Source of the DNA: Rhodanobacteraceae bacterium
GTDB lineage: Bacteria; Pseudomonadota; Gammaproteobacteria; Xanthomonadales; Rhodanobacteraceae
DNA: 64,000 nt
Direction of reading: 5' to 3'
Assembly (NCBI GenBank): GCA_009996615.1
Contig: JAACZU010000002.1
Location: forward strand, 206,045-270,044
A program made the position numbers and the translations under genes. Position 1 is the first letter of the stretch. Every line of letters starts with the position of its first letter. This document shows, piece after piece, positions 36,805 to 44,414 of this stretch. The notes under the pieces were generated by a model, which was not told the origin of the DNA, made no database searches, and was given only the letters and a program-made list of their open reading frames with translations.

Positions 36805-37166
36805 GCTCGACCCCTTCAAGCACTGGCTGGACGACCAGCGCCCGAAGGTGCTCGGCAACAGCGGCCTGAACGGCGCTATCGACTACACGTTGCGGCCCTG
36901 GAGCGCGCGCTCGCGCGCTTCCTCGCGGACGGCACCTGGTCGATCGACAACAAGCCGATCGAGAACGCGATCCGGCCGATTGCCCTCGGCCGCAAGAACT
37001 GGCTATTCGCCGGCTCGGAAAACGCCGGCGAACGCGCTGCCGCGATCATGAGCCTGATCGCCACCGCCAAGGCCAACGGCATTGAGCTGCACGCCTGGCT
37101 GACAGACGTGCTCACCCGCTGCCGGCCAAGGACCGCAACATCGACTCGCTGTTGCCGCTGGCCTGA
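36805..37166 (+). pseudogene. IS66-family transposase C-terminal remnant
   Basis: Conceptual translation gives the C-terminus of an IS66 TnpC transposase in three frames. Frame one: FKHWLDDQRPKVLGNSGLNG. After a shift near 36893: GTWSIDNKPIENAIRPIALG and RKNWLFAGSENAGERAAAI, the conserved end of the catalytic domain. After a second one-base shift near 37121: LPAKDRNIDSLLPLA and a stop at 37164. The N-terminal 80% and the accessory tnpA/tnpB genes are absent. It marks the left edge of the island and shows that older mobile-element activity occurred here. Confidence 0.88.
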
Positions 37167-37234
37167 TCCGCAATCCTGGGGCGAGGTGGGAAGGGCTGAC
37201 GTTGCAAAACACCTAGACAGGCAAGGGAGATTTG

Positions 37235-37321
37235 AAGAGCTTTATTCTCAGAAAGTATGATTTTTGTGATATTTATATGCTACATTTACAATATGTAGGT
37301 AGAATGTGCCTGGGGACTGTT
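37235..37321 (+). promoter_or_regulatory. AT-rich promoter region with inverted repeat
   Basis: About 85 bases of conspicuously AT-rich DNA (around 30% GC against about 70% nearby) lead into the island operon. It contains TTGTGATATTTATATGC and the inverted repeat CTACAT-N7-ATGTAG (37280-37285 and 37293-37298), which looks like an operator. TGGGGA at 37311-37316 is the ribosome site of the first gene. Exact -35 and -10 boxes cannot be assigned with confidence. Confidence 0.5.
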
Positions 37322-37549
37322 ATGCGAGATAAGCGTAGTCGGTTCATCGAGCTCGGCGAAGCGAGAGTCACCAAGGCGACCCAGATGCTTCGGCTGATCG
37401 GCAATCTGGCGAACTCGAACAACTACGAGTATTCAGCCGAGGACGCCTACAAGATCTTCACGGCGCTTGACGCCGAGATGAAGCTGTTGAAAGCCAAGTT
37501 CCAGACCGCCCTGAGCAAGCGGCCGAAGGACGAATTCAAGCTCGGTTAA
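37322..37549 (+). CDS. Small basic helical protein, first gene of island operon
   Basis: A 75-residue protein, MRDKRSRFIELGEARVTKAT at the start and IRLIGNLANSNNYEYSAED-like sequence in the middle (actual LRLIGNLANSNNYEYSAEDA). It should be mostly helical and the C-terminal EMKLLKAKFQTAL could form a coiled coil. Proteins with this RFxELxExRVxKA...RLIGNLxNxxNYEY pattern are, as far as I recall, widespread small proteins found in accessory and defence gene clusters; no function is established. GGGGA lies five bases before the ATG. The next gene starts 12 bases after its stop. Confidence 0.8.
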   Translation: MRDKRSRFIELGEARVTKATQMLRLIGNLANSNNYEYSAEDAYKIFTALDAEMKLLKAKFQTALSKRPKDEFKLG

Positions 37550-37561
37550 GGGAGAGACGAG

Positions 37562-39364
37562 ATGGGATGGTTGTTTCACGCCAGCGACCCGATGGGAGGG
37601 GCGGCCGGCGAGGCGTTCGCAAACACGCTGAAATCTCCGGGCATGCTGCCCGAGCACGTTCTGGCCCGCGAAGCGATCCAGAACTCGGTCGACGCCGGCA
37701 ATGGCGCGAAGGTCGAAGTTCGCTTCCGCGCGAGCGTCGTGAAGGGAGCCAAGAAGACTGCCTTCGTCCAAGCCGCTGACCTTGGCCGCATCGCCGAGCG
37801 CTCCAAAGAGCTGATGCTCTCCGGCCCCAACTGCCTCTCGACGCTCGACAAGCCGCAGAAGGAGCTCTGCCTGCTCTACGTTGAGGACTACAACGCGGTG
37901 GGCCTGTCGGGCGATCCGCACGACAAGAACTCGAACTTCTATCGCCTACTGTTGTCGCTTGGCGACCGCTCCAAGTCGCGCACCGCGCAGGGCAGCACCG
38001 GCGGCTCCTACGGCTTCGGCAAATCGGTCTACTCGTCGAGTTCGGCGATCCAAACCATCTTCGCCTACACGCGATTCAAGGACGGCGACACCGAGCGCAC
38101 GCGAGTCTTCGGCTGCGGCTACTTCGTCAGCCACGACTTCAAGAAGCAGCCATACAGCGGTCGAGCCTGGCTCGGCATGCCAGAGAAGACGGACAACAAG
38201 GGCCGTGTCGTCGTCGATCCCATCGAAGGCGTGAAAGCGGACGAACTGGCGGCCAAGCTCGGCTTCACGCTGCGCAAGGCCGGCGAGCTGGGAACCTCGA
38301 TCTTGATCGTCGACGCCGCCGTCGATATCAAGGCCATCGAGCGTGGCATCGAAGACTGGTGGTGGCCTCGCCTGATCGAGAATAAGCTTGACGTGGTCAT
38401 CCAAGACAGCGATGGCACCGACCACTATCCGAAGCCAAAGAAGAATCCGGCTATCAAGCCCTTCATCGAAGCCTACGATGTGGCCGTGGGCCGCGCGGTG
38501 CCGAAGATCGGCGTCCACAAGCTCGCCCCCTTCAACAAGGAAGGCGGCTTGGAGATGGGGCGCTGTGGCTTCGTCGTCGCGCCGCTCGATCCGAGCGGCA
38601 ATGCGACCGTCCCGCCTGAGCGCGTCAACTCCGTCGCGCTGATCCGCAGTCCGCTCATGGTGGTCGCCTATCACCCGGTTTCGCAGGCCAATCCCGCGAT
38701 CGTCGGCGCCTACGTCGCGCCGGACGAGGACGCCGTGGAGCAGCTGCTGCGCAAGAGCGAGCCGCCCGCGCACGATCGCTGGGATCCGGACTCGACGAAT
38801 CTGCGCGACGAGGATCAGAAGGGCCGCGGCATCGTCCAGTCGATCCTCAACCGGATCAAGACTCAGCTGCGCAAGTTTCAGACCGAGGCGGCTCCGGCCA
38901 CTCCGGTCAAGCAGCGCCGCATGACTCAGCTTGAGCGCGCGCTCGGCACGTACTTCAAGCCGAGCGGCAGCCCTGGAAATCCGCCTCCGCCGGAAGCGGG
39001 ACCGTCTCCGCTGCACCTGGAATTCTCGAAGGCGCCTTACGCCGAGGCAGCCGATGACGGCATGCTGCGGCTGAAGAGCATCTTCACAGTGCGCCTCGAC
39101 GACTCCTCGGAGGAAGACTCTGTGCCGCTGCGCCTGCAGATGAACTGCCCAGTGCTCGAAGACAACAACGAGGAAGGCGACAACCTCCCGCTGTCCATCG
39201 TCGTCGAAGGCGTGGAAGCGGTGAGCGATGAGGCCAACCCGTGGACCTATCGCTTCACCCTGCCTAGGAACGGAAAGGCGAAGTTCAAGGTCGAGTCCGC
39301 GCCGTACGACCCGGCGTGGACGGTCCGCCTGCGCCCTGACATCGACCGCGTGGAGGTGCAGTGA
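37562..39364 (+). CDS. GHKL-family ATPase of the island (putative defence ATPase)
   Basis: A 600-residue protein with a Bergerat ATP-binding fold at its N-terminus. N-box REAIQNSVDAG (Glu37 ... Asn41), G1 box YVEDYNAVGLSG (Asp109, Gly114), and lid GSTGGSYGFGKSVYSSSSA (residues 144-162). The G1 box is the EDxxxxGL variant seen in GHKL ATPases of restriction-type clusters rather than the DxGxG of MutL or gyrase. The rest (residues 170-600) is not recognised; a C-terminal region rich in acidic residues follows a basic linker near residue 440. The gene overlaps the next start (GTGA at 39361). Likely an ATP-driven conformational switch, by analogy to MutL and MORC proteins (inference). Confidence 0.82.
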   Translation: MGWLFHASDPMGGAAGEAFANTLKSPGMLPEHVLAREAIQNSVDAGNGAKVEVRFRASVVKGAKKTAFVQAADLGRIAERSKELMLSGPNCLSTLDKPQKELCLLYVEDYNAVGLSGDPHDKNSNFYRLLLSLGDRSKSRTAQGSTGGSYGFGKSVYSSSSAIQTIFAYTRFKDGDTERTRVFGCGYFVSHDFKKQPYSGRAWLGMPEKTDNKGRVVVDPIEGVKADELAAKLGFTLRKAGELGTSILIVDAAVDIKAIERGIEDWWWPRLIENKLDVVIQDSDGTDHYPKPKKNPAIKPFIEAYDVAVGRAVPKIGVHKLAPFNKEGGLEMGRCGFVVAPLDPSGNATVPPERVNSVALIRSPLMVVAYHPVSQANPAIVGAYVAPDEDAVEQLLRKSEPPAHDRWDPDSTNLRDEDQKGRGIVQSILNRIKTQLRKFQTEAAPATPVKQRRMTQLERALGTYFKPSGSPGNPPPPEAGPSPLHLEFSKAPYAEAADDGMLRLKSIFTVRLDDSSEEDSVPLRLQMNCPVLEDNNEEGDNLPLSIVVEGVEAVSDEANPWTYRFTLPRNGKAKFKVESAPYDPAWTVRLRPDIDRVEVQ

Positions 39365-40287
39365 GTAACATCACTTGGCGTAAGTCCGCCACCAAAGACG
39401 TTCGCCCCTTCTTCGGCGCGGCGACGCTTGAAAGCAGCGTCGAGCTGGCCGAGATCCGCCTCTACGAAGACGGCGCATTCATGGCCGACACCGCCCACGC
39501 GGTGGAGCCGTCGGACAGCCAGCCGCTCGACATCGTGATCCGGCCCAATCTCGCGCTGCCCGCGGAGATGCCGATGGCCAAAGGCGATCTGGTCCTGGCC
39601 GTGACGGCGGTCCAGCCGTTCATGAAGAAGACCATCGTCGTCGCAACCCATAAGGTGTCGGGCAAGATCCCCGACGAGATCGGCGTGGGCAGCGACATCA
39701 TCGACAAGCTCGGCGGCTCCAACGTGATCATTGAAGTGGCTCTTTGCCTCGGCAAGCAGCTCGCCAAAAAACCCGGCAGCCCGTTCCTGCTCGGCCACTG
39801 GCTCTCGAAGAAGAGCTTCGCCATCAAGACTCCCAAGTTGGCCGAGGCCTTCCCGATTGAGCCGATGACGGACGAACAATGGAAGCTGATCGGCTATCCC
39901 GCCAAGACGCTCTACACCGTCCAATACATCGGAGGCTTCAACGACCCCGTGGGCAAGGACAGCCACCTCGCCACGGTGCGCATCCATGCCGACGTTCACA
40001 AGAAGCTGACGCTTGAATCCGCGCAGCGCCTGGCCAAGCCCATGATGGCTTCGCTGGCCGCCGAGATCACGGGTCACATCATCGCCGCCAGCGTGTCCGA
40101 GTGGGAGGGCGCCGATGAGGCCGCCAACGGCAGTCCGCTGTCCGCCTTCTTGAAGCGGATGGAGCGTATCGATTCGAAGTTCACGTTCGAAAAGTTCAAG
40201 GAATTCGCCAAAGAACCAGGGATGCCGCGACTCAAGGCGCTGCTCCATGCTGACCAGCAGTCGGTCCGCTCCATCGCTGAGGGCTGA
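39361..40287 (+). CDS. Hypothetical protein, third gene of island operon
   Basis: A 308-residue protein starting with GTG at 39361, overlapping the ATPase stop by four bases. I do not recognise a family. It starts SNITWRKSATKDVRPFFGA, has a strand-rich N-terminal half (PLDIVIRPNLALPAEMP; DLVLAVTAVQPFMKKTIVV), a central KKSFAIKTPKLAEAFPIEP and a helical C-terminus. No signal peptide, membrane segment, nuclease or helicase motif is seen. Strict coupling to the ATPase suggests the two products act together in fixed ratio. Confidence 0.8.
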   Translation: MSNITWRKSATKDVRPFFGAATLESSVELAEIRLYEDGAFMADTAHAVEPSDSQPLDIVIRPNLALPAEMPMAKGDLVLAVTAVQPFMKKTIVVATHKVSGKIPDEIGVGSDIIDKLGGSNVIIEVALCLGKQLAKKPGSPFLLGHWLSKKSFAIKTPKLAEAFPIEPMTDEQWKLIGYPAKTLYTVQYIGGFNDPVGKDSHLATVRIHADVHKKLTLESAQRLAKPMMASLAAEITGHIIAASVSEWEGADEAANGSPLSAFLKRMERIDSKFTFEKFKEFAKEPGMPRLKALLHADQQSVRSIAEG

Positions 40288-40292
40288 GGAAC

Positions 40293-41033
40293 ATGCGATA
40301 TCCAATCATGACGGCGGGCGACGCCACCACCTACCTGCAAGCCAAGCGCGCGGGTAACCAACTGGACGTTGAATCCCTCGCGCGATTCGCGGGCTCCGGC
40401 GACGAATTCGACAGCTCGTTCTTGCAGCCTCTGCGCGCCGAGCTCACGAAATTGATGGCGAGCTTCCCCGAGGGCATCAAGTCCAAGTCGGACCCGAAGG
40501 CCAACGCATTTGAGGGCAAGGCGTCCCGCGTCATTCACGAGAGCCTCGCGGTCGGCAGCGAAGTCCTGGCAGATCCGGAGTTCTGGATCTGGCTGGCGGT
40601 GACGCACTTTCCGGATGTCGTCGAATGGCGCTATCGCTACGGCAAGGAAGATAGAGCCGCGCAGTTGGCGAACTATGGCGTCGGCTCTCGCACGGAGAAC
40701 CTCCTCTACCGCATCTGGCTGCGGGCTGAGCTGGTGCTCGACGAAGAGGCAGCCGATCGCTATCATCTCGCCAACTCGGGACAGATCGACTTCTATCGAA
40801 GCCATCTCTTCCGACAGGGTTACGCGAACGCCCGCAACTTCGCCCGGGCGCTGTTGCGGTTCCAATACCCGAAGAAGTCGAGTCCGGCGGAGCCGAAGCT
40901 CAAGCTCTTGGAGATCCGCGATCTCGTCAAGCGGTTGCGCCGGATGCGATCCAACCTATTCCTAGAAATCCTCCCTGAGGAGGATTGCCGCGCCGTCATC
41001 GAAGCGGAGGCGGCAGTCGTTTTGGCCAGTTGA
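40293..41033 (+). CDS. Hypothetical protein (possibly DUF6339-like), fourth gene of island operon
   Basis: A 246-residue, mainly helical protein. MRYPIMTAGDATTYL is followed by a core with many aromatics: PEFWIWLAVTHFPDVVEWRY, RIWLRAELVLDEEA and FYRSHLFRQGYANARNFARA. This core reminds me of DUF6339, a family I recall near cytosine methyltransferases and Vsr nucleases, but I cannot check it. No catalytic motif is evident. GAGGAAC immediately precedes the ATG, using the previous gene's stop region. The stop touches the next ATG (TGAATG), so it is coupled to the methyltransferase. Confidence 0.78.
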   Translation: MRYPIMTAGDATTYLQAKRAGNQLDVESLARFAGSGDEFDSSFLQPLRAELTKLMASFPEGIKSKSDPKANAFEGKASRVIHESLAVGSEVLADPEFWIWLAVTHFPDVVEWRYRYGKEDRAAQLANYGVGSRTENLLYRIWLRAELVLDEEAADRYHLANSGQIDFYRSHLFRQGYANARNFARALLRFQYPKKSSPAEPKLKLLEIRDLVKRLRRMRSNLFLEILPEEDCRAVIEAEAAVVLAS

Positions 41034-42338
41034 ATGAGTGAAATCCCGTTGGAGGCCTACTCTCTGTCCGAGGGGCGAGTGGTGAGGACCGTATCAGTCG
41101 GAGACAGATCATGGACGTCGGCGGTGGACAACCGCGCGGACGCCGGCCTGCAGCCGGCGGGAGCCTGGTGGCAGAGCTTCCTCCGCGGCGGCACGGTCTA
41201 CGTCGACTCGTCGGTGGGCAAGCCTAAGAAGATCCGCAGCGTCGACGCCTTTTGCGGCAGCGGGGGCTTGACCCTGGGGGCGGCCCAGGCGGCCATTGCC
41301 ACCGGCCACGTCCTTGAATCCGTCGCGGCGATCGACGTGGACGACGATGGGCTGGCCATCCACAGGGCCAATTTCGGCACCAAGCACATCCTGCATTCGA
41401 ACGCGTCCAGCCTCGTCGACTGGCACGTCAGCGGCGAGGGCGAAAGGTCGCGCTTCGCATACGAGCCGGAGATCATCGATCCGGCGCTCGCGGGCGAAGT
41501 CGGCAACATCGATCTGTTCCTGGCCGGGCCGCCCTGCCAGGGCCATTCGAACCTCAACAACAAAACCCGTCGCGAGGACCCTCGCAACCTGCTTTACGTC
41601 ACCGCGGTTGCGCTGGGCGTAGGCCTGCGAGCGAAGTCCATCGTCATCGAAAACGTCCCCGAGGTCGTAAACGACAAGAGCGACGTGGTCAACATCGCCA
41701 AGGCGCTGTTGAAGGCGGCGGGCTATGCGTGGATCGACAGCGGCGTGCTTGCCGCCGATCACATGGGCGGAGCGCAGACCCGCAAGCGCTATTTCCTTGT
41801 CGCCTCGCGCGTATCCGAGCCGGTTGCCGAGCTGTCGATCAAGGAAGTGGCGAAGGGCTTGAAGCACGCCGCCAGGCCGTTGAGCTGGGCGATTGGCGAC
41901 CTGCTCAGCGATCCGTCACAGGAGCCGAAGACCGGCATCATGGATACAACGCCGATGCTGTCGGCCGACAATCTGACGCGCATCCGCCACCTCTTCGACA
42001 ACAACCTCCATGACCTGCCCAACGAGGTCCGCCCCGATTGCCACAAGGACGGGCACACCTATCCTTCGGTCTACGGGCGGTTGTGGTGGGACAAACCCGC
42101 CCAGACGATCACGACGGGCTTTTTGACTCCCGGCCGTGGCCGTTATATCCATCCGCTGCATCCTCGCGTCATTACGCCGCACGAGGCGGCGCGCATCCAG
42201 TCGTTTCCCGACACGTTCTCATTCGTGGTCGACACCGCGAATCCGCCAAGCCGCACGGGCATCCAAAAGTGGATTGGCGACGCCGTGCCTCCTCTCCTCG
42301 GATATGCCGCGACCTTGCCCTTGATGGTTCGCTTGTAG
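41034..42338 (+). CDS. DNA (cytosine-5)-methyltransferase
   Basis: A 434-residue C5-methyltransferase with all key motifs in order: I SVDAFCGSGGLTLGAA, IV LAGPPCQGHS (catalytic Cys), VI IVIENVPEV, VIII GGAQTRKRYFLVAS, IX VITPHEAARIQSFPD and X WIGDAVPPLLG. The variable target-recognition region between VIII and IX is short (about 90 residues), so the target is probably a short palindrome. An extra N-terminal segment of about 67 residues precedes motif I. It methylates host DNA; in the operon it sits after three non-modification genes and just before the Vsr nuclease (9-bp gap). Confidence 0.95.
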   Translation: MSEIPLEAYSLSEGRVVRTVSVGDRSWTSAVDNRADAGLQPAGAWWQSFLRGGTVYVDSSVGKPKKIRSVDAFCGSGGLTLGAAQAAIATGHVLESVAAIDVDDDGLAIHRANFGTKHILHSNASSLVDWHVSGEGERSRFAYEPEIIDPALAGEVGNIDLFLAGPPCQGHSNLNNKTRREDPRNLLYVTAVALGVGLRAKSIVIENVPEVVNDKSDVVNIAKALLKAAGYAWIDSGVLAADHMGGAQTRKRYFLVASRVSEPVAELSIKEVAKGLKHAARPLSWAIGDLLSDPSQEPKTGIMDTTPMLSADNLTRIRHLFDNNLHDLPNEVRPDCHKDGHTYPSVYGRLWWDKPAQTITTGFLTPGRGRYIHPLHPRVITPHEAARIQSFPDTFSFVVDTANPPSRTGIQKWIGDAVPPLLGYAATLPLMVRL

Positions 42339-42347
42339 CCTTGGGTC

Positions 42348-42803
42348 GTGGACACCATCTCGCCCGAACGCAGATCCGTGCTCATGAAGCGCGTGAAGCG
42401 CTCGGACACGAAACCTGAGGTTACGCTTCGCAAGGCGCTCCATCGACTGGGATTCCGCTACGTCATCGGCGACAAGCGACTGCCGGGCACCCCCGACCTT
42501 GTCTTACCAAAGCACAAGGCCGTCGTGTTCGTGCACGGCTGCTTCTGGCACGGCCATGAGTGCCGCCAAGGGCGCACGCCGAGCTCTAACGTGAACTATT
42601 GGGCGCCCAAGATCGCGGCGAATCGCGCGCGCGATGCTCGCAAAGTCAAAGCCCTACTCCACCTCGGTTGGCGAGTCTTCACCGTGTGGGAATGCGAGCT
42701 AAAGCAGGCTGTGGCACTGGACACCGCTAAGCAGTTGGCTAGCCAGATAAACAATCAATCCAACGGGCCTTCCACTCGCTGCCGCGATGCACAGCATTCA
42801 TGA
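42348..42803 (+). CDS. vsr: Vsr-type (very short patch repair) endonuclease
   Basis: A 151-residue Vsr-family nuclease. The catalytic aspartate is in PGTPDLVLPKHKAVVFVHG, followed by GCFWHGHECRQG with the active-site histidine and zinc ligands, NYWAPKIAANRARDARK, and LGWRVFTVWECEL with the last zinc cysteine. In E. coli, Vsr nicks T:G mismatches at Dcm sites. Here it could serve repair beside the methyltransferase, or act as the cutting subunit of a restriction system, as proposed for Vsr proteins in GHKL clusters. It starts with GTG at 42348. The C-terminal 25 residues after SQINNQ look untypical. Confidence 0.93.
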   Translation: MDTISPERRSVLMKRVKRSDTKPEVTLRKALHRLGFRYVIGDKRLPGTPDLVLPKHKAVVFVHGCFWHGHECRQGRTPSSNVNYWAPKIAANRARDARKVKALLHLGWRVFTVWECELKQAVALDTAKQLASQINNQSNGPSTRCRDAQHS

Positions 42804-42839
42804 GTCTTAACAGGTTGATCCAGGCTGGAGAGCAGCCCC

Positions 42840-42867
42840 AAAAAAAGGGACAGCTTGGAACGCTGTC
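42840..42867 (-). terminator. Intrinsic terminator of mnmE
   Basis: On the minus strand GACAGC-GTTCCAA-GCTGTC (42867-42849) is followed by CC and seven T residues (42846-42840). The hairpin begins inside the mnmE stop codon. It would also stop read-through from mnmE into the island operon, which faces it. Confidence 0.85.
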
Positions 42868-44212
42868 ACTTGCCGATGCAGAACGAGGAAAAGATCGCGC
42901 CGAGCAGGTCGTCGGGGGTGAATTCGCCGGTGATCTCGCCGAGCGCGTGCTGGACCTGGCGCAATTCTTCGGCGGCCAGTTCGCCGGCGCGCTGCACGGT
43001 CAGTGCGTCGTCAGCGGCGGCGAGGTGGTCGCGCGCGCGTTCGAGCGCGGCGACGTGGCGCGCGCGCGCGGTGAACGCGCCCTCGCCCGCTTCGGCGGTG
43101 CCGGCGTGGCGCTGCAGTTCGGCGACGAGCAGGTCGAGGCCGGCGCCGCTCCTGGCCGACAGCCACAGGTGCGTGCGGCCGTCGAGCGTTTGCGCGTGCG
43201 GCGTGGCGCCGGCGAGGTCGATCTTGTTGTGCACGACGAGTTGCGCCGCGCCGGGCGGCAGGCCGGCGAGCAGGGCGAGGTCGGCGTCGGCGTGCGCGTC
43301 GTCGCTGACCAGCAGCGCGAGGTCGGCGCGTTCGAGTTCGGCGCGCGCGCGGCGGATGCCTTCGGCCTCGACCGCGTCGCCGGCCTCGCGCAGGCCGGCG
43401 GTGTCGACCAGGGTCAGCGCGATGCCGTCGAGGTCGATCGCCTCGCGCAGCACGTCGCGCGTGGTCCCGGCGATGTCGGTCACGATCGCGCGTTCGCTCG
43501 CGGCGAGCGCATTAAGCAGGCTCGACTTGCCGACGTTCGGGCGGCCGACGATGACCACGTGCAGGCCGTCGGCGAGGCGCACGCCGCGGCGCGCGGCGGC
43601 AAGCAGGTCGGCGAGGTCGGCGCGGATCGCTGCGAGGTCGGTCGCGAGCTGCGGCGCGGCGAGGAAGTCGATCTCCTCTTCCGGAAAGTCGATCGCGGCC
43701 TCGATCCAAACGCGCAGGCCGATGACCGCCTCGGTCAGCGCGTGCACGCGCGCCGAGAACACGCCGTCGAGGCTGCGCTGCGCGGCGCGCGCGGCGGCTT
43801 CCGAGCCGCTCGCGATCAGGTCGGCGACCGCCTCGGCCTGGGCGAGGTCGAGCTTGCCATTGAGGAACGCGCGTTCGGAGAACTCGCCCGGCCGCGCGTG
43901 GCGCGCGCCGAGCTCGAGGCAGCACGCGAGCAACAGGCGCAGAACGACCGGGCTGCCGTGTGCCTGCAGTTCGAGCACGTCCTCGCCGGTGTAGGAGTGC
44001 GGCGCCGGAAACCACAGCAGCAGGCCGCGGTCGATCAGCGCGCGATCGCGGTCGCGGAACGCGGCGTAGTGCGCGTGGCGTGGAGTCGGCGCGCGGCCGA
44101 GGAAGGCCCGCGCGATCGCGCCGGCATGCGGGCCGGACACGCGCAGCACGCCGACACCACCGGCGCCGGGCGCGCTGGCCACGGCGGCGATCGTGTCGGC
44201 GGCGCTGTTCAT
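42866..44212 (-). CDS. mnmE: tRNA uridine-5-carboxymethylaminomethyl modification GTPase MnmE
   Basis: A 448-residue GTPase that, with MnmG, modifies wobble uridine of tRNAs. The N-terminal formyl-THF domain starts [20 protein letters not shown]; the G domain has [19 protein letters not shown] and [10 protein letters not shown], and NKIDLAG; the C-terminus ends FSSFCIGK with the essential cysteine. The start [10 protein letters not shown] at 44212 gives normal length. The 3' end (FCIGK codons) corresponds to the integration site used by Salmonella genomic island 1-type elements, and an accessory island lies right beside it here. Confidence 0.97.
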   Translation of the reverse strand: MNSAADTIAAVASAPGAGGVGVLRVSGPHAGAIARAFLGRAPTPRHAHYAAFRDRDRALIDRGLLLWFPAPHSYTGEDVLELQAHGSPVVLRLLLACCLELGARHARPGEFSERAFLNGKLDLAQAEAVADLIASGSEAAARAAQRSLDGVFSARVHALTEAVIGLRVWIEAAIDFPEEEIDFLAAPQLATDLAAIRADLADLLAAARRGVRLADGLHVVIVGRPNVGKSSLLNALAASERAIVTDIAGTTRDVLREAIDLDGIALTLVDTAGLREAGDAVEAEGIRRARAELERADLALLVSDDAHADADLALLAGLPPGAAQLVVHNKIDLAGATPHAQTLDGRTHLWLSARSGAGLDLLVAELQRHAGTAEAGEGAFTARARHVAALERARDHLAAADDALTVQRAGELAAEELRQVQHALGEITGEFTPDDLLGAIFSSFCIGK

Positions 44213-44346
44213 CGCATCAGGCCTCTTGGTCAGCGTCGAGACTGAGCTGCTTGAAGCCTCTCCCGCCGGGAGAGGTGTGGGGGAGAGGGTTCGGGCGACG
44301 CACGACATGTACGTGTTGATGTGCCGGTGACTCGTCCCGCCCGAAC

Positions 44347-44396
44347 CCTCATCCGGCCCTTCGGGCCACCTTCTCCCGGAGGGAGAAGGAAGCCGG
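44347..44396. repeat. CTCATCCGGCCC...GGAGGGAGAAG repeat, copy 2
   Basis: Nearly identical to 12238-12292. Together with CTCTCCCGCCGGGAGAGG at 44260-44274 it fills most of the 202-bp gap between yidC and mnmE. Confidence 0.75.
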
Positions 44397-44414
44397 GTGG
44401 CCGGATCGATGAGG

